Assembly (NCBI GenBank): GCA_028713555.1
Contig: JAQTOA010000002.1
Location: 62,001-126,000, forward strand
DNA length: 64,000 nucleotides
Source of the DNA: Sterolibacterium sp.
Lineage (GTDB): Bacteria; Pseudomonadota; Gammaproteobacteria; Burkholderiales; Rhodocyclaceae
Direction of reading: 5' to 3'
Part shown: one piece after another, positions 1 to 9,464 of the stretch
Layout: every line of letters begins with the position of its first letter
Position numbering within the stretch: the first letter of the stretch is position 1
Notes under the pieces: model-generated
What the model saw: the letters and a program-made list of their open reading frames with translations, nothing else
Database searches by the model: none
Told to the model about the DNA's origin: nothing
Translations under genes and position numbers: made by a program

Positions 1-930
1 GTGGGCCGCCTTGACCTGGGCCTCGGCGGCGGATAGATCGGGCCGGGCACGTTTGGCCTCGGCGATCAGCTCGCTGATGTTGCGTTCGAAAGCGCCACTC
101 GAAGCGATATCCGCCGGCGCTGCAATGGCAGGGGCGCTGTTGGCGTCGAGACCCATGACATTGGCAAGCACGCCGAGGGCGGTCTGGGCGTTTCCCTCGG
201 CCTGGATCAGCGTTAATGCCGCCTGAGAAGCGGCGGTCTGTGCCTGCAGGCGATCCGCCGGCGTGCCGGTGCCGACTCGGTAGCGCGCTTCGGCGGCTTT
301 CAGACTTTCCTGACTGGCCCGCACAGACTCGCGGGCTGCAGTCGCTGCGGCCTCGACGGCATAGCGCTGATAATACGCTTGGACAGCCGACAGGAAGACG
401 CTCTGCAGCGTTGCATCCTGAGTCGCGGCGAGCGCGGCCATGAGTTGGCGAGCATTCTCCAACGTCGCCTCCCGACCGCCGAAATCGTAAAGCAGATAGT
501 TGGCGGAGAGACTGGCGGAGGTCTGGTTATAGGTAAGCTGGGGACCAGTAGCGTTGCTGCTGTTGCGGCTATGGGCAGCGCTGGCGGAAAGCGTGGGCAG
601 AAAGGCGCTCTGCGATACGCCAAGCTGGGCTGCCTGGATCCGTGCGTTGACCCACGCCAGCCGGGTTTGCGGATTGTTGCAGAGGGACGCTTCGACGATA
701 TCCGCCAAGGCCAGTGCCACGCCATCCGGAGTTTTCTGGCAGGGCATGCGCAATTTGCCGCCACGGCTATCCCCCGGTCCGGCCGCATACAGCGCACCGG
801 TATTGAATGGATCGACCTCGGCGCCCGCGACCTTGCCGGCAACAGCAGCCAGCAAAATGCACGCCCCGCAGGCAATGCCCACGGCTGGCGGAAAAAGCGC
901 GGCGATTCTGTTTGCCAAGCCGGTCGACAT
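1..930 (-). CDS. TolC-family outer membrane efflux protein (3' end cut by window edge)
   Basis: Outer-membrane factor of a tripartite export system, which forms a trans-periplasmic duct with an inner-membrane pump and adaptor. The minus-strand frame from the ATG at 930 is open to base 1 (310 codons). Residues 1-36 look like a signal peptide, with a hydrophobic run GIACGACILLAAVAG. The mature part is rich in Ala, Gln and Ser and contains typical TolC phrases such as LAWVNARIQAAQLGVSQS, LLYDFGG and VGTGTPADRLQAQ, which match the repeated helical-barrel and strand segments of the family. A GTG at 978 is an alternative start in the same frame. Its neighbours to the left are outside the window, so the partner pump and substrate are unknown. 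The downstream CYTH-CHAD gene is divergent. Confidence 0.85.
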   Translation of the reverse strand, partial: MSTGLANRIAALFPPAVGIACGACILLAAVAGKVAGAEVDPFNTGALYAAGPGDSRGGKLRMPCQKTPDGVALALADIVEASLCNNPQTRLAWVNARIQAAQLGVSQSAFLPTLSASAAHSRNSSNATGPQLTYNQTSASLSANYLLYDFGGREATLENARQLMAALAATQDATLQSVFLSAVQAYYQRYAVEAAATAARESVRASQESLKAAEARYRVGTGTPADRLQAQTAASQAALTLIQAEGNAQTALGVLANVMGLDANSAPAIAAPADIASSGAFERNISELIAEAKRARPDLSAAEAQVKAAH

Positions 931-1061
931 GGAACGAATGATTACAAACGATAGTAAAGCCGGCAAATAGCATATCACCTATAATCAAACAGGCTTGCTG
1001 TCGAGATGGTTTTATATCGTAACAAAATATCTCAGTGAGTCATCCTTGACCCGTAACAATC

Positions 1062-2612
1062 ATGGCCAACGAAATTGAACTCAAGCTAGCCCTGCCCGTA
1101 GCGGCGCAACGCCAGCTGCTGCGCCAACCGATCTTGCGCAAGGCTGTTGCTAGACAGTCCCAGCATCTCGTCAACCTCTATTACGACACGCCCACCCTTG
1201 CCCTGCACCAGCAAGGCATCGCATTGCGTTTGCGCAAGCAGGGACGCATCTGGCTGCAAACCGTGAAATGCGCCGGCAGTTCCGCTGCGGGACTGACTAC
1301 TCGACCGGAATGGGAAACGCCGTATGCGGGGCATTTCGACTTTTCAGCGGTCGATACCAAGCCCGTGCGCCGCTGGCTGGAACGGCCGGAGCAGCGCGAT
1401 CGCATTTCCCCTCTGTTCGAGACCAACTTTCGCCGTACCACCTGGCGCTTCGAACCCAGAGCCGGCTGCGTCGTGCTGCTGATGCTGGATCGTGGCTGGA
1501 TCGCCGCCGCTGGAAGACTCGAAGCGATTTCCGAGGTGGAAATCGAACTGGCTGGTGGCGAAGACAATGACGATGGCAACGAGAGTGGCAAAGTCAGCGA
1601 ACTGTTCAAGCTGGCGCAAACTTTGGGCGAACGGCTGGCTCTGGTGCCAGCCATTCTAAGCAAGGCCGAGCGCGGCTATCGACTGTACCAGGGCATGCGG
1701 CTCACGCCGCAAAAAGCCCGGATCGTGCCGTTGGAATCCACTAGCGTCCCTCTGGCGGCGTTCCGCAAAATCGCCCTGGCTGGCCTCGAACATCTGCAAG
1801 GCAACGTCGACGGCGCCATCAACAGCGACGACCCCGAGTTTATTCACCAGATGCGGGTGGCGACGCGTCGACTGCGCGCCGCGCTGCGCCTGTTTGCCCC
1901 ACGTCTGCCGCCGACGCTGGCGGAGGAATTACTGCCGGAATTGCGCATCCTGACCACGCGGCTCGGTCGCGCCCGTGATCTTGACGTGCTTCTGACCGAG
2001 ATCGCCGCGCCAGTCATGCACGCACTGCCCGGCGAACCGCGCTTGGCCGTGCTGGCTGGCGCAGTGACCGACCAGCAATACATTGCTCGCGCCGCTGCCG
2101 TGCGCCACCTGCAATCGATCGCCTACGGCCGATTGCTGTTGCAGGCAACTGCGCTCCTGCATCGCGCGCCTTTTTCCGTTGCGATCGACCCAGCGCCTGC
2201 CGCCGGCGAAACGCTTGCCGAATTTGCCGCCGCGCGACTCAAACGCCTGCGCAAGAAAGTACTGGCGCTGGCCGCGGCAGCCTCCATCGACGATCCGGTC
2301 TCACTGCATCAGTTGCGCATCGGCATCAAGCGGCTGCGCTATGCGCTGGAATTCTTCACCCCACTGGCCGCCGCCAAACCGCTGCAGCGCCTGCTGCTGC
2401 AATTGACCCTATTGCAGGACGAACTGGGGCAACTCAACGATCTGGCGAATGCCGGCCTGCTGTTGATGCATTGTGCCGGCGACGATCACCGTCTGCGGGA
2501 AGCCGTTTCGTTGGTTGGCGGCTGGCACGCCTCGCACTATAGCGCCCTGCTGGCATGCATTCCGGGACGGGTAAAAAAACTGGTGCGGCTGAAACTGCCG
2601 CGCCTGGCTTGA
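1062..2612 (+). CDS. CYTH and CHAD domain protein
   Basis: Residues 4-8 read EIELK, the ExExK signature of CYTH (triphosphate tunnel) enzymes, followed by a CYTH domain to about residue 200. The C-terminal half is a CHAD domain with two His/Arg-rich helices ([17 protein letters not shown] and HQLRIGIKRLRYALEFF). CYTH-CHAD proteins of this architecture, such as E. coli YgiF, hydrolyse inorganic triphosphate. CHAD domains bind polyphosphate, and the family often occurs in polyphosphate-accumulating lineages. The sixA gene follows 12-45 bp downstream on the same strand, depending on its start, so the two may be co-transcribed. Activity on inorganic triphosphate is inferred from family only. Confidence 0.85.
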   Translation: MANEIELKLALPVAAQRQLLRQPILRKAVARQSQHLVNLYYDTPTLALHQQGIALRLRKQGRIWLQTVKCAGSSAAGLTTRPEWETPYAGHFDFSAVDTKPVRRWLERPEQRDRISPLFETNFRRTTWRFEPRAGCVVLLMLDRGWIAAAGRLEAISEVEIELAGGEDNDDGNESGKVSELFKLAQTLGERLALVPAILSKAERGYRLYQGMRLTPQKARIVPLESTSVPLAAFRKIALAGLEHLQGNVDGAINSDDPEFIHQMRVATRRLRAALRLFAPRLPPTLAEELLPELRILTTRLGRARDLDVLLTEIAAPVMHALPGEPRLAVLAGAVTDQQYIARAAAVRHLQSIAYGRLLLQATALLHRAPFSVAIDPAPAAGETLAEFAAARLKRLRKKVLALAAAASIDDPVSLHQLRIGIKRLRYALEFFTPLAAAKPLQRLLLQLTLLQDELGQLNDLANAGLLLMHCAGDDHRLREAVSLVGGWHASHYSALLACIPGRVKKLVRLKLPRLA

Positions 2613-2657
2613 GCGAGTGCAATTGTGAGTGCGCAGCGCAAGGCCCAAGACAAGACA

Positions 2658-3122
2658 ATGGAATTGTTGCTCTGGCGCCACGCCGAGGCAACCGAAGCCG
2701 ATACCGGCCAGCCTGACCAAGAGCGCCGTCTGACTGCTCGCGGCGAAAAACAAGCCCGCCAGATCGCAAGCTGGTTGCGCGAGCATCATCAGAAACGCTT
2801 GCGCATACTGGTCAGCCCGGCTCAACGCTGCCAGCAAACCGCGCACGCGTTGGCTTTACCATTCGATGTCGAACCGAGTATTGGAACCTCGGCGGCGGCT
2901 GCCGACCTGCTCGCCGCTGCAGGGTGGCCCCCTGGCAGCGGATCGCACGACAACGCCGTGCTGCTGATCGGTCACCAGCCAACGCTTGGCCGCCTCGCTG
3001 CGCTGCTGCTCTCCGGCCAGGAAGCCGATTGGGCCATCAAGAAAGGCGCATTGTGGTGGTTCTCGATTCGCATTCGCGAAGGCGAGACACAGACTGTGCT
3101 AAAAGCGGTGGTCGGTCCCTAG
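2658..3122 (+). CDS. sixA: Phosphohistidine phosphatase SixA
   Basis: Histidine phosphatase superfamily protein of 154 residues. The N-terminal RHAEA motif (R7, H8) carries the phospho-acceptor His, and the later LIGHQPTL segment supplies the second catalytic His. SixA removes phosphate from phosphohistidine on HPt domains or phosphotransferase proteins. I chose the ATG at 2658, which places the catalytic RH near the N-terminus as in the family. A GTG at 2625 would add 11 residues. The target is unknown. The window encodes several His kinases and an HPt domain, but nothing in the sequence links them to this gene. Confidence 0.85.
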   Translation: MELLLWRHAEATEADTGQPDQERRLTARGEKQARQIASWLREHHQKRLRILVSPAQRCQQTAHALALPFDVEPSIGTSAAAADLLAAAGWPPGSGSHDNAVLLIGHQPTLGRLAALLLSGQEADWAIKKGALWWFSIRIREGETQTVLKAVVGP

Positions 3123-3171
3123 CGGTTAAAATACTCGCATTGGCTTCAACGTTCCTTCGAAGGGTTCTGGG

Positions 3172-4191
3172 ATGAAAGCATTGATAAGCGGAGTCAGCGG
3201 ACAGGATGGCAGTTATCTTGCCCGCTTGCTACTTGAGAAGGGCTACGAAGTCATCGGCACCTCACGTGACGCTATGGTGGCTTCGTTTGGAACCCTTGAG
3301 CGCCTGGGCATTCGTGACCGCGTCGAGACGGTATCCATGGCGATTAACGATTTCCGCAGCGTCCTAAGCACACTTGAACGCCATGCTCCCGATGAGATCT
3401 ACAACCTTGCCGGACAGACCTCCGTCGGCCTCTCATTCGAACAGCCCCTCGAAACCATGGAAAGCATTGCCGGGGGCACGTTAAATCTTCTCGAAGCAAT
3501 TCGCTGCGTCGGCCGACCGATACGTTTTTACAATGCCGGATCTGGCGAGTGTTTTGGGGACACGCAGGAGCCGGCCAACGAAGAAACACCCTTCCGGCCG
3601 CGCAGCCCGTATGCCGTCGCCAAGGCCTCTGCGCACTGGCTGGTACGCAACTACCGGGAGGCCTACGATCTTTTTGCCTGCAGTGGCATTCTTTTCAATC
3701 ACGAATCGCCGCAACGCCCTGGACGCTTCGTGACCCAAAAGATCGTCAGCGCCGCATTCCAAATTGCTGCGGGTAATGGCGAAAAATTGCGCCTCGGTAA
3801 TATACGTATTCAGCGCGATTGGGGTTGGGCGCCTGATTATGTCGAAGCCATGTGGCGCATCCTGCGCATGGAAAAACCGGACGATTTTGTCATCGCCACA
3901 GGACACACAGTCTCTTTGGAGTATTTCATCGCCAAAGTATTTGAAAACTTCTCTCTCGACTGGAATGAACATGTCATCACGGACCCGGGCTTGTTTCGCC
4001 CATCCGATATTCTCATCAGCCGGGCCGATCCGGCCAAAGCGCAAAACGTTCTTGGCTGGAGTCACCAGGCCAATATCGATGATGTCATTCTGCGCATGTG
4101 CAACGCCGTGCGCGGCAACGTTGCCAAGATCCCGGCGTCCCCCTCAATAAAACACGAGAGATTCCAAAAATCGACCGGTAGGGGAGTGTAA
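3172..4191 (+). CDS. gmd: GDP-mannose 4,6-dehydratase-like NDP-sugar dehydratase
   Basis: Extended short-chain dehydrogenase of 339 residues. A Rossmann GxxGxxG sits at residues 7-13 (GVSGQDG). Catalytic residues are S124 and E126, with Y147-x3-K151. The segment NHESPQRPGRFVTQKI is very characteristic of GDP-mannose 4,6-dehydratases, which make GDP-4-keto-6-deoxymannose for fucose or rhamnose-type sugars. No reductase or epimerase partner (fcl or rmd) and no glycosyltransferase lies in the window, so the end product cannot be named. The stop codon abuts the stop codon of the convergent TonB-like gene with no bases between them. Confidence 0.85.
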   Translation: MKALISGVSGQDGSYLARLLLEKGYEVIGTSRDAMVASFGTLERLGIRDRVETVSMAINDFRSVLSTLERHAPDEIYNLAGQTSVGLSFEQPLETMESIAGGTLNLLEAIRCVGRPIRFYNAGSGECFGDTQEPANEETPFRPRSPYAVAKASAHWLVRNYREAYDLFACSGILFNHESPQRPGRFVTQKIVSAAFQIAAGNGEKLRLGNIRIQRDWGWAPDYVEAMWRILRMEKPDDFVIATGHTVSLEYFIAKVFENFSLDWNEHVITDPGLFRPSDILISRADPAKAQNVLGWSHQANIDDVILRMCNAVRGNVAKIPASPSIKHERFQKSTGRGV

Positions 4192-5670
4192 TTACTGGCC
4201 GGTTATTCTCGGACGCTCTTCAAGAAAAGTCCAGGTGCGCGTGATGTCCACAACGTCGTAACTGCGCTTCAGGTCCGGAGGAAAGGCGGCGAAGGGCGCG
4301 CTCATCTCCACGATCCGGCGTACCGCCTCATCCAGACCCTTGTGCCCGCTGCTCTTCTCGATGCGCAGGCCGGCAAGCGTACCGTCGCTGTTGATGCTCA
4401 CGGTGACCACCAAAGGATCGTAAGCGAGATTTTTCGACAACCTGGGATAATTCATACTGCCGATGCGTTCGATCTTCAGCCGCCAGCCTTCACCATAGAA
4501 AGCCAGTTGAATGTCCTTGGGATCTCTGCCCAAGATGCTTCCCCGCCGTGACCGAGCGGCTTCTGACGATTCCCTGGCGGGCAAACCCGAAAGCCCGCTT
4601 CTAGCCATGTCGAGCGCTCGTCTGGCAAGATCGCCCCCCTTATCCGTCACTTGCCCTGCTCCTTCTTCCTTGCCACCCTCGGGCTTTCCGGCTGCCACGT
4701 TGGGTAAACTCCTGGTGTTGCGTTCTGCGGCCTGATTCCTCTCGGCGGCAGCCCTCTCAGCCAGCTTAGCAGCTTCCATCTGGCGTTTTCGCGCCATGGC
4801 CTCTTCCTCAGCGCGCTTTGCCATGATTTCTTCCCTGGCCCTGAGCTCAGCGGCCTGCTTAGCCTTCTCCGCTTCGATGCGCGCCTGGTCTTCGGCTTTC
4901 TGGCGCGCCAGGGTATCTTCTTTAGCCTTGGCTATGGCCGCTTGCTGCGTTTTTTCCGCTTTCTCTGCTTGAATTTGCGCTTGGTCTTCTATCATTTTCT
5001 GCTCGATGGCCTGCGCTTCCTCCGCCTTCTGCTTGATAAGCTGATCGTTCTTGGCTTTTTCTTCTTCCAGCGTCGCCTTCGCGACATGCTGGCGCCATGT
5101 GCTTTCTTCGTCTGTGCTCAGCACCGCGATGCCTCCTTCGGGCACCTCGGTCTTGGTTACTTCCGCCGCCGGTTCTGCAACGCGCCTCTTTTCCCCAGCT
5201 TCCTGCGGTGGCAACGCAACCTTGGTTTCCCCAATGCTGGCAATAGCCGGTTCGCGCGGCACGGGCAGCTTCGGCGGCGCGGATTTTCGTGTTTGCAGCG
5301 GTCCGCTGGAAATCACATTTTTTCCGAACACATGTTCGGTAAGCTCATTCGGCGCCGGAATTTCTGCCGGTGCCTGACTACGCAAGATCGCATTCAGCGT
5401 AGGAATGCTCGTGATGCGTGCCTCTCCGACTATGCCGAACCACGGCATGCCATTCCCGTATTCCCCGAACTGCAATGAAATGACTAATACATGGAGCAGC
5501 AGGCTCAGCAACAGGGCCTTGCTGAAGTTGTCCTGCCTGGTTGTTCTTGAGATGCTAGCCGGCTTCCCCAGTGCTGAAGCAACGGAGTGTCTCGCCCCAG
5601 CTGTTTTCCATGGAAATGACCAGGAATTGGACACGATCAAACAACCAATGACAGGAACAAGCGTGGTCAA
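4192..5670 (-). CDS. TonB-like energy transducer / TolA-like protein
   Basis: Inner-membrane anchored periplasmic protein of about 492 residues. A single membrane segment lies at residues 51-68 ([18 protein letters not shown]). A long Lys/Glu/Ala/Gln-rich stretch, roughly residues 190-330, should form a TolA-like extended coiled coil. A C-terminal TonB domain follows, with [18 protein letters not shown] and a closing WTF. Such proteins couple proton-motive force to outer-membrane receptors or stabilise the envelope. The earliest start is a TTG at 5670 that overlaps the ychF stop (TTGA), suggesting translational coupling. A later start before the membrane segment is possible. No exbB/exbD or receptor gene is adjacent. 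Confidence 0.75.
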   Translation of the reverse strand: MTTLVPVIGCLIVSNSWSFPWKTAGARHSVASALGKPASISRTTRQDNFSKALLLSLLLHVLVISLQFGEYGNGMPWFGIVGEARITSIPTLNAILRSQAPAEIPAPNELTEHVFGKNVISSGPLQTRKSAPPKLPVPREPAIASIGETKVALPPQEAGEKRRVAEPAAEVTKTEVPEGGIAVLSTDEESTWRQHVAKATLEEEKAKNDQLIKQKAEEAQAIEQKMIEDQAQIQAEKAEKTQQAAIAKAKEDTLARQKAEDQARIEAEKAKQAAELRAREEIMAKRAEEEAMARKRQMEAAKLAERAAAERNQAAERNTRSLPNVAAGKPEGGKEEGAGQVTDKGGDLARRALDMARSGLSGLPARESSEAARSRRGSILGRDPKDIQLAFYGEGWRLKIERIGSMNYPRLSKNLAYDPLVVTVSINSDGTLAGLRIEKSSGHKGLDEAVRRIVEMSAPFAAFPPDLKRSYDVVDITRTWTFLEERPRITGQ

Positions 5671-6761
5671 ACGTTAAAGAGAAAATTCATCACGTCGCCA
5701 TCCTTGACAACATAATCCTTCCCTTCCGCGCGCATCTTGCCCGCCTCCTTGGCGCCCTGCTCGCCGCCACAGGCGAGGAAATCTTCGTAGGCAATCGTCT
5801 GGGCGCGGATGAAACCATGTTCGAAGTCGGTGTGGATCACGCCGGCAGCCTGTGGCGCCGTGTCGCCGACATGGATGGTCCAGGCGCGCACTTCCTTGAC
5901 CCCGGCGGTGAAGTAGGTCTGCAGGCCGAGCAACCGGTAAGCGGCACGGATCAGGCGGTTCAGCCCTGGCTCTTGCTGGCCGAGATCGGCCAGGAACTCC
6001 AGCTTCTCATCATCGGCAAGATCGGCGATCTCGGCTTCCAGTGCGGCGCACAACGCCACCACCGGTGCATTTACCTTGGCCGCATAGGCTTCCACCTGGG
6101 TTAATAGGGAATTGTCATGGTAGCCCTGCTCGTCGACGTTGGCGACATAGAGCACCGGCTTGGCGGTCAGCAGGCAAAAAGGTTTCAGCGCCGCCCATTC
6201 TTCCTTCGACAGATCCATGGCGCGCACCGGCATGGCACTGTCAAGTTGCGCCTGGCATTTTTCCAGCACCATCACGATGCGCGCGGCTTCCTTGTCGCCG
6301 CCGGAGCGCGCCTGCTTGGTATAGCGAGAAAGACTTCTTTCGACGGTGGTCAGGTCAGCCAGCGCCAATTCGGTCTCGATCGTCTCAATGTCGGAAAGCG
6401 GGTTAACGCCGCCGGTGACATGCACAATGTTGTCGTTCTCGAAACAGCGCACCACATGCACTATGGCGTCCGTCTCGCGGATATTGGCGAGAAACTGGTT
6501 ACCCAACCCCTCGCCTTTCGAGGCGCCCGCCACCAGGCCGGCGATATCAACAAATTCGACGATGGCGTGCTGCACGCGCTGTGGCCTAACCAACACCGCC
6601 AGTGCGCTAAGCCGCGCATCGGGCACTTCGACAATGCCGACATTGGGCTCGATGGTGCAGAAGGGGTAATTGGCCGCTTCGATCCCGGCCTTGGTCAAGG
6701 CGTTGAACAGGGTGGACTTACCGACATTGGGCAGGCCGACGATACCGCACTTGAGGCTCAT
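5667..6761 (-). CDS. ychF: Redox-regulated ATPase YchF (Obg family)
   Basis: 364 residues, the usual length for YchF (363 in E. coli). The P-loop GLPNVGKST starts at residue 8. The G4-equivalent motif is NVDE rather than NKxD, the known change that gives this Obg-family member ATP specificity. A C-terminal TGS domain follows ([32 protein letters not shown]). YchF binds ribosomes and is involved in oxidative-stress responses. The gene lies 34 bp downstream of pth. A pth-ychF pair is a common bacterial arrangement. Confidence 0.95.
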   Translation of the reverse strand: MSLKCGIVGLPNVGKSTLFNALTKAGIEAANYPFCTIEPNVGIVEVPDARLSALAVLVRPQRVQHAIVEFVDIAGLVAGASKGEGLGNQFLANIRETDAIVHVVRCFENDNIVHVTGGVNPLSDIETIETELALADLTTVERSLSRYTKQARSGGDKEAARIVMVLEKCQAQLDSAMPVRAMDLSKEEWAALKPFCLLTAKPVLYVANVDEQGYHDNSLLTQVEAYAAKVNAPVVALCAALEAEIADLADDEKLEFLADLGQQEPGLNRLIRAAYRLLGLQTYFTAGVKEVRAWTIHVGDTAPQAAGVIHTDFEHGFIRAQTIAYEDFLACGGEQGAKEAGKMRAEGKDYVVKDGDVMNFLFNV

Positions 6762-6795
6762 GATATTTCCATTCTATAGCAGCCGCCTCGGCGAC

Positions 6796-7437
6796 TCACA
6801 AAACTCCCCTCTCACCCTTGGGGAGAGGGGCTGTGGGGGAGGGGGCCGGCGAAGCCGGTTTGGTGTTCAGTTTCAGCATTGCTGCCGGCCAGTCGCCACG
6901 CGCCAACCACGGCCAGGCGAGCAGGGCACGCTCGAGCGCGTCATCGAGCGCCCCGCGCTCTTCCTTTCGTGGCGGTTGCAACACGTAGTCGACTACCGCG
7001 TTGCGATCACCTGGATGGCCGATGCCGAAGCGCAAGCGCCAGTACTCCTGGGTGCCGAGATGTGCCGTGATGTCCTTGAGGCCGTTATGCCCGCCCAAAC
7101 CACCGCCGAACTTCAGCCGCAGTCCACCGGACGGCAGGTCCAGATCATCATGCACCACCAGTATTTCGTCCGCTTCGATGCGGTAGAAATGCATCAGGGC
7201 CTGCACTGCCTGTCCCGAACGATTCATGAAGGTCTGCGGCAATAGCAGCCAGATGCCTTCAGGACGCGCTTGCGCCACGCAGCCGTGGAAGCGCGACTCT
7301 TTCGCCAAGCTGATGCCGAGTTTGCGCGCCAGGCACTCACAAAACCAAAACCCGGCGTTGTGCCGGGTTTTGGCGTATTCGACTCCAGGGTTGCCGAGTC
7401 CGACGACTAGGCGCGGCGGCCGTGGCGTGTTTGACAC
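6796..7437 (-). CDS. pth: Peptidyl-tRNA hydrolase with repeat-encoded C-terminal tail
   Basis: Cleaves peptidyl-tRNA released from stalled ribosomes. From the GTG at 7437 the protein is 213 residues and begins just before the family's [21 protein letters not shown] block, with catalytic His26. [11 protein letters not shown] carries the conserved Asp. The frame is open much further upstream, inside rplY, but that N-terminal extension is low-complexity and out of frame with rplY, so I discount it. The last 20 or so residues (…[15 protein letters not shown]) are not part of the enzyme fold. They are encoded by a palindromic repeat at 6806-6830. The gene lies 19 bp after rplY. Confidence 0.93.
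   Translation of the reverse strand: MSNTPRPPRLVVGLGNPGVEYAKTRHNAGFWFCECLARKLGISLAKESRFHGCVAQARPEGIWLLLPQTFMNRSGQAVQALMHFYRIEADEILVVHDDLDLPSGGLRLKFGGGLGGHNGLKDITAHLGTQEYWRLRFGIGHPGDRNAVVDYVLQPPRKEERGALDDALERALLAWPWLARGDWPAAMLKLNTKPASPAPSPTAPLPKGERGVL
6806..6830. repeat. REP-like palindrome inside the 3' end of pth
   Basis: Perfect 8-bp inverted repeat CCCCTCTC (6806-6813) and GAGAGGGG (6823-6830), followed by a G-rich stretch (ctgtgggggaggggg). Sequences of this kind, which translate as LPKGERG-type peptides, are widespread palindromic intergenic repeats in beta- and gammaproteobacteria. Here the repeat is read as the last codons of pth. It could also act as a 3' stem-loop of the rplY-pth message. 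Confidence 0.6.
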
Positions 7438-7456
7438 GGCCTGGGCCTGGGTCAAA

Positions 7457-8128
7457 TTACTTCTTCTCGGCTGGCGCCGCTGCAGCCGGTGCCGCAGCTG
7501 CAGCTGTTGCTGCCGCGGCTGTTGCCGCCACTGCCGCATCCGCCGCCTCATCGGCAACGCCACCCCGTGGGATGATGATCGACACAACCACCGGATCTTC
7601 GCCTTTGTGCACCACCGCTTCGACACCCTTGGGCAAGTTTAGCGCGGAGACATGAATTGAATGGCCGGCGTCGAGATCCTTGAGGTCGACCTCGATGAAC
7701 TCGGGCAGGTCGCCCGCCAGACATTTAATGTCAAGTTCAGTTTGCACGTGCGAAACGATGCCGCCACCCTCCTTGACGCCCGGCGCAATATCGGCGTTGA
7801 TGAAATGCAAGGGTACCTTGATGTGCAGTTTGTGGGTGGCATCGACGCGCTGAAAGTCGAGATGCAGCACCTGGCGCCTGAACGGGTGCATTTGCACGTC
7901 GCGCAGGAGCACGTTCTGCTTGGCGCCGGCGACGTTCATGCTCAGTACGGAGGCATGAAAGGCTTCCAGCTTGAGCTTGTGGTAAATCTCGTTGTGATCG
8001 ATGTCGATTGCCTCGGCAGGCTTGTCGCTGCCATAAACTACGCCTGGGACTCGCCCAGCCTTGCGCAGGCGGCGGCTCGCTCCGGTGCCCTGCAGGGTGC
8101 GCACTTGCGCGTTAAATTCAATTTGCAT
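7457..8128 (-). CDS. rplY: 50S ribosomal protein L25/TL5 (Ctc)
   Basis: 223-residue long form of L25, which binds 5S rRNA. The N-terminal domain ([33 protein letters not shown]) is canonical. A TL5-type second domain follows, and then an Ala-rich tail ([26 protein letters not shown]) that is typical of betaproteobacterial proteins. The ATG at 8128 is preceded by a good Shine-Dalgarno sequence (GAGGAG). The frame is open further upstream, but those residues are spurious. It lies between prs and pth, the usual order. Confidence 0.95.
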   Translation of the reverse strand: MQIEFNAQVRTLQGTGASRRLRKAGRVPGVVYGSDKPAEAIDIDHNEIYHKLKLEAFHASVLSMNVAGAKQNVLLRDVQMHPFRRQVLHLDFQRVDATHKLHIKVPLHFINADIAPGVKEGGGIVSHVQTELDIKCLAGDLPEFIEVDLKDLDAGHSIHVSALNLPKGVEAVVHKGEDPVVVSIIIPRGGVADEAADAAVAATAAAATAAAAAPAAAAPAEKK

Positions 8129-8222
8129 TACTAGACACTCCTCAATAAACCCCGCCCGCGACCAGGCTGGGTTGGTTAACGCCGCGACTGACAGGGTTTC
8201 CGGTCTGCCGCAGCAAAAAAAA

Positions 8223-9173
8223 TCATTCCATGAACAACGAGGATACCGAATCCTCATTGCTGACCCGCAACATGGTCTCGGCCAGCAAACCGCCAATCGA
8301 AACCTGGCGAATGCGCGGGCAGGCACACGCCTCCTCGCGCAACGGGATGGTATCGGTGACCACCAGTTCATCCAGTTCGGATTCGGCTATGCGCGAAATC
8401 GCCGCGCCGGACAGTACCGGGTGCGTGCAATACGCCAGTACTTTATTCGCCCCTTCCTGTTTCAGTGCCTGTGCCGCCTTGCATAGCGTGCCGGCAGTAT
8501 CCACCATGTCGTCCACGATCACGCAGGTGCGATCTGCCACCTCGCCGATGATATTCATCACTTCGGAGACATTGGCTTTGGGACGGCGCTTGTCGATGAT
8601 GGCAAGATCGGATTCAAGATGCTTGGCCAGCGCCCGTGCCCGCACCACGCCGCCGACGTCAGGTGAAACCACCACCAGGTCGTCGTGACGCTGTTTCCAG
8701 ATATCGCCAAGCAGTATCGGCCCCGCATAGATATTATCGACTGGGATATCGAAAAAGCCCTGGATCTGGTCGGCATGCAGATCGACCGTCAGCAGGCGCT
8801 GGACACCCACTGCCTGGAGCATGTTGGCCACTACCTTGGCAGCAATCGGAACGCGCGCCGAGCGCGGCCGGCGATCCTGTCGCCCATAGCCAAAGTAGGG
8901 AATAACCGTCGTGATGCGTCCGGCCGATGCGCGCTTCAGCGCATCGACCATGATCAGCAGTTCCATCAGATTGTCATTGGTTGGCGCGCAGGTCGATTGC
9001 AATACAAAAACATCCTTGCCGCGCACATTCTCGAGAATCTCGACGCTGACTTCGCCATCGGAGAAACGCCCGACCAGCGCACGGCCAAGTGAGATACTCA
9101 GGCGTTTGACCACTTCGGTCGCCAACTTGGGGTTGGCGTTACCAGTAAACACCATCAGGCTATCGTAGGCCAT
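8223..9173 (-). CDS. prs: Ribose-phosphate pyrophosphokinase
   Basis: Makes PRPP from ribose 5-phosphate and ATP, feeding purine, pyrimidine, His and Trp synthesis. 316 residues, the family's normal length. The sequence shows the ATP-binding region ([18 protein letters not shown]), the divalent-metal and substrate segment [19 protein letters not shown], and the PRPP loop [12 protein letters not shown]. It is the first protein gene of a minus-strand series prs-rplY-pth-ychF-tonB-like. A tRNA-Gln gene lies 88 bp upstream on the same strand. Confidence 0.97.
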   Translation of the reverse strand: MAYDSLMVFTGNANPKLATEVVKRLSISLGRALVGRFSDGEVSVEILENVRGKDVFVLQSTCAPTNDNLMELLIMVDALKRASAGRITTVIPYFGYGRQDRRPRSARVPIAAKVVANMLQAVGVQRLLTVDLHADQIQGFFDIPVDNIYAGPILLGDIWKQRHDDLVVVSPDVGGVVRARALAKHLESDLAIIDKRRPKANVSEVMNIIGEVADRTCVIVDDMVDTAGTLCKAAQALKQEGANKVLAYCTHPVLSGAAISRIAESELDELVVTDTIPLREEACACPRIRQVSIGGLLAETMLRVSNEDSVSSLFME

Positions 9174-9261
9174 CTGTGTCTCGCTCGATATGCATTATGA
9201 AAAAATTAAAAACAGCGCGGAGAGGCGGGGTGCACCTCTGTAGCAAGGCTGAAAGGAATCT

Positions 9262-9338
9262 TGGCTGGGGAGGAAGGATTCGAACCTTCGCATGCTGGAA
9301 TCAAAATCCAGTGCCTTAACCAGCTTGGCGACTCCCCA
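9262..9338 (-). tRNA. tRNA-Gln (anticodon UUG)
   Basis: 77-nt cloverleaf including an encoded CCA. The acceptor stem TGGGGAG pairs with CTCCCCA, the discriminator base is G, and the T-arm contains GGTTCGAATCC. The anticodon stem CTGGA/TCCAG encloses TTTTGAT, giving anticodon TTG (Gln). In many betaproteobacteria this gene sits between ispE and prs. Here prs is downstream as expected, but ispE is not on its upstream side. Confidence 0.95.
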
Positions 9339-9464
9339 ACTCAACGGTTGCCCACAAGCCGCCGAAGAAGCGCGGCATTTTCCGGCTTTTCGCCACCCGT
9401 GTCAATTCGAGCCTGTGTTATTGGCGTGTTTGGTTATGCAGTCAGTATCCAGTAATACAGGTTC

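Noticed and set aside
7438-7626. Longer N-terminus for pth reaching into rplY
   Set aside because: The extra residues are low-complexity (Gln/Arg-rich) products of the Ala-rich rplY tail in another frame. The family starts near the GTG at 7437.
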